A stretch of DNA of 64,000 nt from Aphrophora alni (Eukaryota; Arthropoda; Insecta; Hemiptera; Aphrophoridae): the NCBI GenBank assembly GCA_963513935.1, contig OY740765.1:150933830-150997829 (forward strand). Reading direction: 5' to 3'. Positions 21,301-31,246 of the stretch are shown here, piece by piece; position 1 is the first letter of the stretch; each line of letters begins with the position of its first letter. The notes beneath the pieces were generated by a model. The model saw only the letters and a list, made by a program, of their open reading frames with translations. It was not told the origin of the DNA and did not search any database. A program made the position numbers and the translations under genes.

Positions 21301-21761
21301 AACACACAAAATGGCCGCTTTATGTAAAATTTATAGAAAATTGTATGAATCAATCCATACACGAATCCATCAATGATAGTCCGTATGAAATTATGTTTAA
21401 AAAGGAGTGTCCGCGCATTTATAACCAACTATGCAAATTTCCTCCGGGAAAAATAATAGATTTTGAAGAAAAAATAGTTTTAGCGAGAAGACGTTTGAAG
21501 TTAAAGGCAAATCAGCGGAAAAAATATCATGATAAAAAACTAAAACCGACAAAATTTGAGATAGGAGATTTAGTTTTAGTAAAAAATCACTATCTGTCAT
21601 CAAATTTAAGAAGAGAGATAAAGAAATTTTTCTTATTATATCAAGGTCCGTTTAAAGTTTTAAAAATTAAATTAGAAAATGCATATATAATTAGTACAAT
21701 AGACTCTGAAGTAATTAAAGGGACATACAATGTCACTCAATTAAGGAAATATATTTCATAG
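18321..21761 (+). CDS. pol: Pol polyprotein: protease, reverse transcriptase, RNase H, integrase
   Basis: This intact frame of 1,146 codons is numbered from 18,321, a TTG; the frame is open from 18,276 and there is no nearby ATG, so it is probably made as a Gag-Pol fusion. Retropepsin: DTGSE at residues 72-76, with a GCDFL motif near 150. Reverse transcriptase, about 290-550: the LPFGL motif and catalytic YVDD at 446-449. RNase H: NTDAS at 594-598. Integrase: zinc site with H815, H820 and CDLC near 848, then D882, D942, E977 (D,D-35-E spacing). The C-terminus has a GPF module (YQGPFKV) and no chromodomain. All catalytic residues expected of Ty3/gypsy Pol are present and uninterrupted, so the element could be active. 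No dUTPase and no env follow. Confidence 0.95.
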   Translation: MLSENQNRPKIVNSKNTISSIITKENNNIDVDIREELLNEENYNNVSIQPIKGELIEIDVKINKEEFKCLIDTGSEITVMNEEIYKKLIINNDKILELPVCNLTIVGVTGVRSKRITKQAFIDVEIGKDVVAINFLIVRGLNIEMIIGCDFLKQKKAQIDFDEEKIKFNVEDKIIQTKFRKQILQVECYKLKLCRTKAEINCYDETDFDYEELQINDVATNFFQDFDSKYYEDNYEDVEWTQIVEKILEESNLNLDSEKRELKTVLNDFKEVFSDQPGKMLNYKAKLNVKEDSKFINKSYAIPHSKKEAVAKEIQKMIDNDIIEDSNSPFSNPLVCVIKKDSSIRLCLDARQANQIIIPDREAPEQIDDILQRFEGVKYISSIDLVSGFWQIELDEQSRQYVAFVFNGRNLQFKRLPFGLNVSTSLFKKGLSMVLGPEVLEFTTVYVDDVCIASKSFEEHMRHLRKLFERLKTYNVTIKIKKSVFCKKGIKFLGYNISDIGIEPDQEKIKIIQDFPTPKNIKQLQSFLGLCNYYRKFQQNYAELTSKFTHLLGNNNKIWNWTEEDRNTFEKIKQVFLETIILQHPNFQEPFYLNTDASDKALAAVLYQVDVNNEHLVIAFASRTLQNSEVNYTVTEKELLSIVFACKKFRNYVLGNKTTIRSDHKALTFLKNCKLTNGRLLRWILFLQEYNLEIEYCPGKENIVADVISRTDHNEVIKTGDEHLIKIFQTQIDKNLAKQDRILRNAFKRLNLEQSQDEYCIRIIKLLEDQSVKFNKLRECYVIYNDVLFKKSKKNGIHKICLTKSLIEIVINDCHERYGHIGAGKCYKILKGQYEFPNLEKQIKLQIRPCDLCQKTKVSNIKNEGLMVNILPENVLDLVAVDLFGELPTGFGGVKYIFVVLDVFSKFVKLYTIKRAIGTVLANKIINEYVKEIGKPKIILSDHGSQFQSRIWKEKLINNNIQVRHTSVYHPQSNPSERCMRELGRMFRTYVHNKHTKWPLYVKFIENCMNQSIHESINDSPYEIMFKKECPRIYNQLCKFPPGKIIDFEEKIVLARRRLKLKANQRKKYHDKKLKPTKFEIGDLVLVKNHYLSSNLRREIKKFFLLYQGPFKVLKIKLENAYIISTIDSEVIKGTYNVTQLRKYIS

Positions 21762-22994
21762 ATAATTAAAGAATTGATAATAATAAATTTTAATGTTAAA
21801 TAAATAATTTGATTAAAAAACAGAACATTTTAAAAAATAAATTGTGTAATATAAGAAAACTTTTAAGGCAAACTAGAATATTTGAAAATGTTAGATGAGA
21901 GGATCATTGGAGCTGCAAGATTGTTAGTGAATAACCGAGTGTTGTTTATACTAAGATAAATATTGACTTTACGTGTTAAGATAAAGCAGATTAGTTCGAA
22001 GCGAGGATTCAGAGTAACGTTGAAGAAATAGTATTCAATATTAAGTAGGTGGATTCAATATTAAATATTCAATAAAATGTGACGAGAGAGAGTTGAGATT
22101 CATCTATTGGAGCTAAAAGATTCATGTCTTATCAGTAGACAGATAAGGATTGTCTCATATCGAGGGGACTTGTTTATGCTTAAACCAGGCCTAGAATTCC
22201 TTTGCATGACATTGAGACGAGATACAGCGTGTGACAGAATTATTGTTCTGAAAATAAAAAACTTTTGACGTATAATTCAAAATTAACTTGCGTTTTCAAA
22301 TAAAATTTACTTAAGTAAAGGATAATTGGTTTTAAATAAAGTAAATAAAGAACAAAAGTAGATTGCTTAAATAACTTTAATAGAATTAAAAGTAAATTTC
22401 TAAGGAAAGAACTTAGAATAAATTTTAAAAATAAAATTTCTTTTTGAATTTGAATAATAACATCTAGAAAGGATTACATAAACAGAAAATCGACGATGCT
22501 AGTAATAAACTTGGTAAAAAAAAATAAACATTTTTTCAACTTCGGATGATACGATTTAAATGAAATTTTTTATGAATTTTAAAATTTTCTTCGTGTAGAT
22601 GCATTTAAGGAGTACATGAACATTTGGGAGGAGGTAGGCGTTTGTGTAGTAATAATAGAATGTTTTATTCGTAAGAATAAGGCATTCTGAGACTGCATAA
22701 GAGGGCGTGTTGTGAAATAGGGATGTGTTTTGGGCTTTATCTTGAATCAAGTAGGGATATTGTATTCAACCACTGCACATTTCAACGTCACAACATGTTA
22801 CTTTATGTAAGAGTCTAAAGAGCAATTAGAAGTATGCACGGTATAAAGTAGACGGTTAGAAGAACCTTTGTAGGAGAAGTTAGGAAGAAAAATGCATAAA
22901 ATAAACAAAAAATTCATAAAAAATCAAATAAAAAAGGAATAAATAAAAAAACAAAATAAAAATGGAACGTTGGAGGGTTTTATTAATCGACGTT

Positions 22995-23061
22995 CGGCAG
23001 AACTTCATCGTCAGAACAGAGGAGTATTATTTATTGCTGTTACGGCGATGAAGTCCGGCCG
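22995..23061 (+). promoter_or_regulatory. Stem-loop in the retrotransposon's 3' region
   Basis: CGGC (22,995) plus ACTTCATCG (23,002-23,010) pairs with CGATGAAGT (23,046-23,054) plus GCCG (23,058-23,061). That is a 9-bp perfect stem extended by 4 bp after a small internal loop. It is the most GC-rich spot in an otherwise AT-rich, C-poor region. Confidence 0.5.
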
Positions 23062-24352
23062 AGTTTTGAAAAATAAAATAAGAAAAAACAAAAAACAAAA
23101 ACAAAAAATTGTCATATGACTCATGTAAATGAAATATAGTTAAAAATTTGACAATTTTGAGAAGTTTAAAGAACAAAGAGTTCTTATTTTGTGTTGAGAA
23201 ATACAGAAATTTAGTAGAAGAAGTTTAAGAGAGAACTAGGAGTTTTTGATTATATTATAAAAATATAAAGTTTGGTAGGCGAACTGTCTTTCGAGGCAGG
23301 ATGTAGCTATGTTCGAGAAGTGATATGATCAAGGCCTAGGATATCATTTCTAGAAGGTAGTGATTTAGAGTTAATTGGAAAACTTATCAAAAAATCCAAC
23401 GTAGTTGTTTAGAGTTCTGTCACATGTAATTTTGGGCAAAAAACATAAACAATGACTTATGTTTGTAAGTGTCATAAACTTTCATAGATATAGGAAAAGT
23501 TTTTTTTTTTTTTGGGTCTATTCTAACAAGTAGAAACAGATGTTGAAGGAAGTAGTCAAGGACCGAAAGGACAATGCTTACATGGTGAAAGGAGGGGGTT
23601 TGTTTAAGAAACAAAGCCTAGAAATAAATCGGACGTGACAAAAGGAGGGTTTTATAAGATTGTAAAAATGTTGATTAACTGATTAGAATAGGTAATTAGA
23701 TGTTAAATTGTAAAACGATAAGTTGTATGTTTTGATGTTTTAAAAATTAAGAATTATTTAATAATAAAATGATAAAAAATTGTTAGTTTTAAGTGATTTG
23801 TGGTTTGAGAATATGAAGAATAGTTGGTTAAAGTTTGAGAATTTATGTGAGTTTTGCCAAGACAGATAATAATTAAGTTTTTTAAGTTTTTTGATGTTAA
23901 AAAAGGAGTAAAGGAGGTTAAGTTTTTGTTTTTAAAGGAAGCAGTAATAAATTAATAATGATAAAGAGATTTTGATGAAATTTATAAATGGAATAAAAGA
24001 AGTAACGATTTTTATGAATAATGTTTGAATTTAAAACAATAGATGATTGTGAGAAGTTATTTGATAAAGGTGTCTAAAAATTTTGATGAAATAAGGTGTT
24101 AGCTGGGAAACAATGTAAATTTTATTTTTTGAAGTTTTTATATACAAGTAATAGATGATTAAGAAGATTTTAATAAGAAGTAATTTAAATGAGAGATTTT
24201 TGAGTTTTATATGAAGATGATGACTTTACAGAATTGTTGAGTAAAGTGGTATTTAAAATGAAGTTGTTCTGTTAACAAACTTTTATAAAAAAGGTAGTTA
24301 GGTTGCATTAATGGTAAATTTTTAGTTTTTAAGAGGTTTTTTGAGTACTGCG

Positions 24353-24440
24353 ATGAAATAAAGGAAATATACGACGATTTTAATGAAATAAAGGAAATAT
24401 GCGACGATTTTAATGAAATAAAGGGAGATTTAAGGAATTC
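24353..24440 (+). repeat. 30-bp tandem repeat, about 2.5 copies
   Basis: GACGATTTTAATGAAATAAA followed by GGAAATATGC starts at 24,373 and again at 24,403, with a partial copy before (24,355) and a decayed GACGATTATTATG after (24,451). Confidence 0.8.
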
Positions 24441-25455
24441 TGCGGATAAACGACGATTATTATGATTTTTAAAGGAAGCTACGTTGAAATAAGGAGATTA
24501 TTTATGAAAGAATATAGGTAAATAATAAGGAGTTTTTTATTATGAAGAATTTGTTTGGGGATTAATGCAACTTTGATTATTAAAATATGAAAGATAAGAT
24601 GGAAATAATTTTAAGATAGGATACTGAAAGACAATACAATTGTAAAGAGGTAATTTTGAAATAAATAGATGAGTTTTGTAAGTAAATTTATATTTTTTTT
24701 TTGTAATAATGATGTTATATTTTGAATTTTAGTTGAAGAAAAGAGTTTTTTGTAATTGTAAAATCAGTAGCTAATATGTTATCCCAGCAAGACAAAGGAG
24801 AATTAAGAATTTAAGTAAGAATAAATAGTTATTGGATTTAAACTAAAATAAATAATAATGTAAAGTCTGAATTGAAAAGTTTTAAGGTGAATTGAAGCGA
24901 TGTTGAGTAATAAATAAATAATTTTCGTAAAAATGTTAATTAAAAATGAGAGGTTTTAAATTTTAATTGTATTAAGTTGAAGGAATTATTCAGATGAATA
25001 TTTAGAGTCAAAGGTAGATTTCTATAAAGGATGTAGAAATGTCGTCTTGGCAAAGAGGATGAGACGAGAAAAAGTATATAGACGGCTGTCTGGGAGATAA
25101 GCTTTGAGTGACGGGATCCTGTCAACAAAAAAATGTTGATGGAAAGTTTCAGCCAACAAGGTTGGAAAGGAAACTGATGATGGGTTTTATTGTATAAATA
25201 GAGATAAGACTTAGCACTAATTGATTCGTATAATATTTTTTTTTCAATGAGTTAATATAACGCTAACAAATTAAAATAATAAAATAGGATTTTTAGCAAA
25301 TAGATTTTTAGTTTTTATAAGAAAAGAGAATCTTTCTTAAATTAAGTATACTAGGGATACTTATTTTCTTTCATGAGGTCCTTAGCTTCTGAAATGAAAT
25401 GTCTTGAACATCCATTAATATTTTTTTTTGATTTGAAATTTATATATATAAAAGC

Positions 25456-25487
25456 TTTGTATTCCAATACCTGTATTGAAATACAAA
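25456..25487 (+). promoter_or_regulatory. Hairpin immediately upstream of the 3' LTR
   Basis: TTTGTATTCCAATA (25,456-25,469) pairs with TATTGAAATACAAA (25,474-25,487) with one mismatch and a 4-nt loop. Only 13 nt (CCTTGTGGGGTTT) separate it from the LTR. That is where a polypurine tract should be, yet just a GGGG run is purine. Confidence 0.6.
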
Positions 25488-25500
25488 CCTTGTGGGGTTT

Positions 25501-26935
25501 TGTGACAATGTGAAAAGTCAGATTTTAATATAGACTCATTTAAAAGACGCGGTTAAGCCAAAGAGATAAGAGATTCAAATAATAATTTAAATTTAGTCAC
25601 GTCATTTATAAAAGAAAAATGGATTTTCAAGACAACAGTATGAATTATTATGTTTAATTTTAATGTAATTTAGTTTGTTTGTTATAAAATGTAAATTATT
25701 TGTATTTTACGGCAGTGCGGTAAAATGTGTGAACAGTAACCGGAAAGAACGCTTTCGGAAGTAGGAATTTGCCTCATGGTAACATCAGTCTAAGTCCAGC
25801 GTTAGGAGTGACAGGTTGTGTTCTAAAAAGTCGAAGTCCAGCGATTGAAGGGACAAGATGTGTTTTCTAAGAGTTGAGTTTACCGCTTAAAATGAACAGG
25901 TTGTGTTCTTAAAAGTCAAAATCCAGTGTTTGGAGAGATAAGATCGTAGAAAGAGTTTCTAGGTTCTGTTAGAACAATGTACATTTGATTTTTTATCTCA
26001 AATAGTGATCGAAAGTATTTAAAAATCCATATTTAGCGTGTTTCAATGACAATAACGCGGGAACATAAAAGACAATGATTTATATACGCGAGTTATGAAC
26101 ATTCTCAACAACTTGAGAAAACAATTTCTGAACGAGGGAGAATCCACTGCGAGCCGTAGAACTTCAACTCGTAGGACATCAGTTTTCCATTCGGACACAG
26201 ACAATGTTTTTTATTTAGATCGGCGTTGTGGTATAGACGCTATATATTATCTGTTTGATTAATAACCTGTATTATGTTTTAAATTAATTTTTTGTAAATG
26301 TTTATCTATTTAAAGAAAATTTAGTAGATTATTACTAGAAGAGATACAAGTAAAAAATGAAACTTTTAAATAATGAAAATAGAATCTTTTTATTTTTCTT
26401 TTAGAGCTACAAAGTTACTAAAAAATTCATAGATTAAATTCCTGTTGCAACAATTTTATTTGTAGAAGCATTTTTGAAGATAAAATTAATTAATTTGAAA
26501 GAAAGAAATAAAGGAAATATAAATTCATAATTAGTTATTGAAACTAAAAGGATAACTAGTATTTATAATATGATTTTGTGGTTAATAATATTTGTAGGAT
26601 GTTTCTTTGAATGTTTAATAAATGTTTTCTTTGTAACATTTCAGCCAAAGTGTTCTCATTAAAAAACCAAAATCCACTGTAAGTACACTGTGAAAAGAAC
26701 TTACGACCCCAGAGATCTTATAAATAATTAAATTCATTCTTTTTTCTAAATTGGTATGCTAAAGCAAACCTGGCGCCCTATAGTCGAGCAAATTAACAAA
26801 TTAATAACATTAAAAGTAACTTCAGCTAAATTTTTGAATTGTCACAAATGTCGCTCAACGGGTGGCATTTTTGATGAACAAAAGTAACTATCATATTAAT
26901 CTTAAATTCACCCATCAAATTTTTGAATTGTTACA
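25501..26935 (+). repeat. 3' LTR (1,435 bp)
   Basis: It shows the same length and sequence as the 5' LTR as far as I could compare, shifted by exactly 10,898 at both ends. It ends TTGTTACA at 26,935 and runs into Tigger-type sequence (AAGTCCCGACTAGACCGG). Confidence 0.95.
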
Positions 26936-26971
26936 AAGTCCCGACTAGACCGGTTAAGAGGGGTTCTACTG

Positions 26972-27796
26972 TAAACAAGAAACTCCAGTTATCCTATTCA
27001 TATAGTTGTACTACTAAACGTTGAATATAGAAGCTATGATTGATAACAATTCTGATCATGTAAGATTGATGTTAAGAATACATTGACATTCTGACTAATC
27101 GTCTATTGGTGCTTTTGCTTTGATTATGTTCAGTTAACACCAGTTTTATATTATGAATATATTTTTATTTACTTATTTTCTTAGATTAGCTTATTTTTAT
27201 ACAGTGTAAGGGTAAATGAAATTATCTTCTGTATTTTTAAATGCTCTATAACTAAAAATAATGCACTTCAACACGTATAATGTCAATTTCAATTTTATAT
27301 GTAATATAGTTCTAATTAATTTGTGCAAGCATTCAGAAATATATTTTATAAATATAAAAATATTTGATTAGTAAAATAATTTAATTTACATTTATGAATA
27401 TAAAATAATGATACATAGAAGGTTTTGAGGTCCTCTAAAAACAACATATAAATTTTATTGAATTTCAAAGCCCTGATATTAATTATTTTAATAATTCAGT
27501 GTTGTTTGTTGTTGTTGAGTTATCATTGTAGGTATGGTTTTCATCATATGTAGAATAGTCTTCGTGCAATGTAAGCCCATTAGATCTAAGCCTGAAAGCA
27601 TTAACACACATTGTAAATGAATAAATATGTAACATAAATAACTAAAATGAGTACATGAATGTTGTCTAGTACAAAAAACTCAAGAATTCTTATTATTTCA
27701 ATAAAGATACAGACAAGCTGGCTGCAAAAATTTAACAGAATAGTTAACACATTACAAAAGATAAACACTGAAAGTATTACGAATGAATAAATGTTT
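26972..27796. other. AT-rich stretch, no gene recognised
   Basis: It lies between the right end of the split Tigger-type element and a mariner relic. I see no coding or repeat signature. Confidence 0.5.
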
Positions 27797-28300
27797 GTCT
27801 AGAAAGTATCCAGCCATTTAATAGCAACAATTATATACCATGCCTAGTACAATGGCACCCTAGTCCCCTTTGGACTTCGGATACTTATCCTAGCACCACA
27901 CTTTTTAAAGCAGTATGCAAAGACCTCTTTAACTGAGCTCATGATTTTCTTTCAAAGGTGATCAGCTTTAGGAAAAACCAAAACTCAGAGGAAGCCAAAT
28001 CTGGATTGTAAGAGAGAGAGACGAGGGGTGACTGAGACATCAGGATCATTCCATGTTTTGCCCAAAAACCTTGCATGAATGCCACGAAGCTCCCAGTCAC
28101 CACCCATTTCTTTCACCCAGTGAAGAACATTGATGTAGTTACTCTTATAACTTCTTTGCCCTGAAGGAACCAAAACTTCACTAAAAAAAATCAATATATT
28201 TAACATTGTTTTGATTTTGCTACACCTTCTTTGCATGTGAAGAACCAGACAAATTCTATTGAAAAAACTGGGTTTCTGTTTGAAAATCATTAACCATAGA
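27797..28300 (-). pseudogene. Mariner-like transposase relic, C-terminal half
   Basis: On the minus strand the fragments read, in order: LVPSGQRSYKSNYINVLHWV (the EYVPEGQTVN...YYxxVLxxLR block of mariner transposases, before the second catalytic Asp), then FLGKTWNDPDVSVT, then a decayed PYSPDLAPSDFWLFP-like site near 27,985. The C-terminal tail follows as CFKKCGARISIRSPKGTRV. Several stops and shifts separate them. The plus-strand sequence TCTAGAAAGTATCCAGCCAT at 27,799 resembles a mariner terminal repeat and would be the element's 3' end. No matching second end was found. Confidence 0.6.
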
Positions 28301-29773
28301 CTCTTGATAGAATAAAACTAGAACACAAATTCTCACAAATAGAATGTTTATGTATTCAGTCTCCTACCCGTACAAAATTTAAATCAATATTTATTTACAT
28401 AGACCCATGATTAATTTCTGGTTAGGACCTATATGAGGTAATGTGAAACATTGTTAGCAGTTTGAAACAAGTAGTTAGCAATTTATTCTGTTCTATATGA
28501 CAGATGGTGGACTATTTCTAAATAGTTCTTCTTGTTACAAAGTGAACCCTATTTATTATTTATCATTCATTATAAACAAATACTGCAATGTACTGACATA
28601 ACTAGAAACAAAACCCCTTAAATTTATATTAACAACATTTAGAAAAACCTTATTCAATTTCAGTTTGATTAAATTTGTATTATTTGTAATTGTTTATTTA
28701 TCACATTACATTTGGGTATAATTGAAACTGGTGACATGTCAGTTCTTACGATGAATCAAAAATTTAAGAACTTCTCTCAATTACTTTCCAAAATTCAGAT
28801 TATATTTATTTATACATACGAATCTAGAATGATTCCAACTGATATGGTTCCCTGAATCTACTTTACTATTCAGACAATTATTAGATCACTCTATACACAA
28901 ATATTTGCTCATCCCTTTTTTTCCTAAAACTCTTTGGTATTTGATGGGCTGTGTCACTCTCTCTCCCTCTCTGTCCGGCGATTCTCTTTTGTTCCTTAAG
29001 AGATACCTTCCACAAAGACTGGCCACCTCTTTTCTTGGTCAAGGACTTATATGCAACTGTGTAATGTGTGTCATTCATTGTACTCGCAAGACAAGCATTT
29101 CAACACTTTTTGAATTCTTTCACAACAGTTGACTCTCATTCTAGTTTTTATATGTGTTCTTCTTTATTTTAATACATAATACAATGAATATAATTTACAT
29201 TAATATGTTACATTAATACTTAATCATAACATTACTGACACCCTCGAGACATCGTCCCGATGTCTATCCTGAGGCCTATTTATCTCTAAGTTAAAACATT
29301 AGATAGTCTCTTGCTGGTATGTTTACGTGTGTTATCTTATAGATTATATACATTTTGAAGCCTAAATATAGTATTACAAGTGTTAATAAGGACATCCACG
29401 TAATTATAGTAAAGTGGATTAAAGCTGTGGTATCTATCACATCTGACCAAGTTCTTTGGTAATTCCATGGATGTCAGGTCATCCCCCAAAATGATGTTGT
29501 GAATGAATAAAATAAGGGTTGAGAGAGACCAGTTTGTGTCGAGGATGTAGGATATGTTGTGGAATCTAAGGGGGGTATTGATGTGTGAGTGTTTTAGATT
29601 TAGGGAGGTTAGGTGGTCCAGGAGACAGGTATATGTGACACAGGGTAGGATCAATGAATGTCCTGCTGTCACAGGAAATTATCTGTTCATCAGGATGTGC
29701 TCGTGTTCGTGTAATAAACAGTGCCATGGTAAGGTAATCTGGACCATGTCTTGAAGAGTATGAGGAATTGCTA
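28301..29773. other. Mostly unannotated stretch
   Basis: No secure gene. Overlapping frames on both strands near 28,881-29,132 are unrecognised. A hairpin AGACATCG/CGATGTCT with loop TCC lies at 29,247-29,265. See the separate low-confidence entry for a LINE-like tail at 29,337-29,672. Confidence 0.4.
29337..29672 (-). pseudogene. Possible C-terminal tail of a LINE reverse transcriptase
   Basis: The minus-strand frame of 111 codons begins TAGHSLILPCVTYTCLLDHL. The pattern H-x(4)-C-x(3 to 5)-Y-x-(R/C)-x(2)-L resembles the cysteine/histidine tail that follows the RNase H or RT region in many insect LINEs (normally HxxxxCPxYxxxR). The following NTPLRFHNISYILDTNWSLS also has the feel of such tails. 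There are no upstream RT blocks on this strand. This is a pattern match from memory and could be chance. Confidence 0.3.
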
Positions 29774-29777
29774 TGGT

Positions 29778-31242
29778 TGTGATACCAAAAATGGTAATTT
29801 TAACTTGGATAACCAAAAAATGGTTATATTAAGATTTGAATATTAAAAGTAACCCGGGAACGTTGAAATTGAATGGGTGGGGGGACTTCAGAAGTCAAAA
29901 GAATGACTTGATGTACATGTTAAGACAAGGGAATATAAAATTTAAATATAGGTTTCCAAAATACTGATGTGATGTAAAAAATGTTAATTATAAGTTATAT
30001 GAATATTTGAATAAAAAATTGTGTAGTGAAAAATAGACAAAACGTGTTACAAGGTGTGTGAGAACATTTCTTGCGGACGTTGCATATTAAAAATATGATG
30101 CTAGAGGAAGTTGAACAAAGGCACATGTGGTTTTACTAGTCTTAAGGGAACAGCCGAGGTGGTAAGACGTGTTTTCAGTTGAAAGAAACTTTAATAAAAT
30201 GTAGTGAAAACATTAAAAAGCAGTTCTAAGATCAATGTAATATTGATCTAAGTTGTACTCTATCTAAATTAAAGCGTGAACTATTAATTCAAAAGGTGTG
30301 AACTTTGTAAAGTGTGCAAAGAAAAAAATCTTGCACGTTTTCGAGATGAGTAAGACGTTTGAATCGCGAGTTCTGAACTAAGTCGTAAAGGTGTTAAAAT
30401 GGAACAATATAATTTGTAACACAAACAGTTATTTGTCAAGTGAATAAAAATAAACTTTGTAGAGCGGTAAACTGAACACATCATGTCAACGTCGGAACTT
30501 AGAACAATGGAAGCCTTCCACGTTGCAGGAACGCATTTCTGGAAAGCGAGACGAATCACCAAGGAATTGTGCTTTTAATTAACAGAACGTGACTGGTATA
30601 CACGTTAAGACTTTTCTTATAAAAACATATTTTAATAAAATGAAATAAAACATGTAAATTTTTAATTATAAGTTTAGATTGAAAGGTTGAAGTATAATAA
30701 TTTGAGACTATGGCCTATATTATAAAAATCAGAGTATTAAAGTTTTTTTTTTCTTTTTAATAATTAAACTAAGGAGACATAATCTACTTTGAGAAATAAA
30801 ATAATTAATTATGTAAATTCAAGCAAATAACTTAAAGGAAAATTCAACCATTAAAATTCAATTTGATTAATCAGAAATATTAAGATGCATTAGGATAAGA
30901 CCTTGAATATTAATATTAATTACAGAAAATTGATGAAAATTTATGTACATGTATTTATCTTTGATTTAAATAAACCATGTTAAGTTTCAGCACAAATAAG
31001 ATTTCTTTATTTCACCGAGAATCACTGTAAGTACACTTTCAAAAGGATTTGCGACCCTGAGATATTTTTAACAATTAACTGTTAACTTCATTTTCAAAAT
31101 TGATGAGTTAACTCCATCTGGCGCCCATAAGCTGAGCAATTTTCATTAAAATAAAGTTCTAAAATATAAAAAGGTTACAATTTTAAATTCAAATAAGTAA
31201 TAATAAATAATTTTACAAAGCCCTGTTTATTAAAATTTCACA
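29778..31242 (+). repeat. Solo LTR of the same gypsy family (copy B)
   Basis: It starts TGTGATACC and ends TTTCACA, with a perfect 4-bp target duplication TGGT at 29,774-29,777 and 31,243-31,246. It keeps AATAAA (30,969), TTTCAG (30,985), CACTGTAAGTACACT (31,024-31,038), TTGCGACCCTGAGAT (31,049-31,063) and TGGCGCCC (31,119). At 1,465 bp it is close to the 1,435 bp of the full element. No internal region remains, so it arose by LTR-LTR recombination. The U3 has diverged strongly from the young copy. Confidence 0.88.
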
Positions 31243-31246
31243 TGGT

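Larger units (their letters stand above)
21762..25500 (+). other. 3.7-kb non-coding region between pol and the 3' LTR
   Basis: No frame longer than about 76 codons and no env-like signal peptide, furin site or membrane anchor was found on either strand. The plus strand is strikingly poor in C: bases 23,701-23,760 hold 9 G and 1 C, and 23,941-24,000 hold 10 G and 1 C. Structured patches include a long-range stem (22,995-23,061), a 30-bp tandem repeat (24,353-24,440), purine runs with GGAGGGGG (23,590-23,600), and a T16 run near 23,499-23,514. It may be a lost env, a regulatory RNA region, or captured DNA. Confidence 0.8.
14603..26935 (+). mobile_element. Complete Ty3/gypsy-type LTR retrotransposon
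   Basis: The element runs from TGTGACAATG to TTGTTACA and consists of 5' LTR (14,603-16,037), leader, gag, pol, a 3.7-kb non-coding region and 3' LTR (25,501-26,935). The two LTRs have equal length (1,435 bp) and I saw no mismatch when reading them side by side, so insertion is recent. Pol order PR-RT-RH-IN is Ty3/gypsy-type. The integrase tail and the NPSERCMRELGR motif remind me of Osvaldo-like elements, which also have long LTRs; that clade call is tentative. It lies inside a Tigger-type element. The flanking tetramers CAGT and AAGT would be the target duplication with one mismatch. Confidence 0.95.
13880..26971 (+). mobile_element. Tigger/pogo-type DNA element, split by an LTR retrotransposon
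   Basis: The left end CAGTAGAACCTCTGTTAACC (13,880) and the right end GGTTAAGAGGGGTTCTACTG (to 26,971) are inverted copies. Each is flanked by TA (13,878-13,879 and 26,972-26,973). These are the terminal sequence and target typical of Tigger/pogo elements. Without the 12.3-kb retrotransposon inside it, the element would be about 760 bp. No CENP-B-like or DDE reading frame remains, so it is a non-autonomous copy. The motif CCTCGGATTAACCGG is repeated just inside the left end (13,902 and 13,917) and again near 14,560. Confidence 0.85.

Noticed and set aside
24355..24440. A CRISPR-like array
   Set aside because: The 30-bp units are contiguous with no unique spacers; this is an ordinary tandem repeat in a eukaryotic retroelement.
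21762..25500. A degenerate env gene
   Set aside because: I looked for a signal peptide, furin-like site, Cys pattern and transmembrane segment in all frames and found nothing coherent. An ancient env cannot be excluded, but it cannot be supported.
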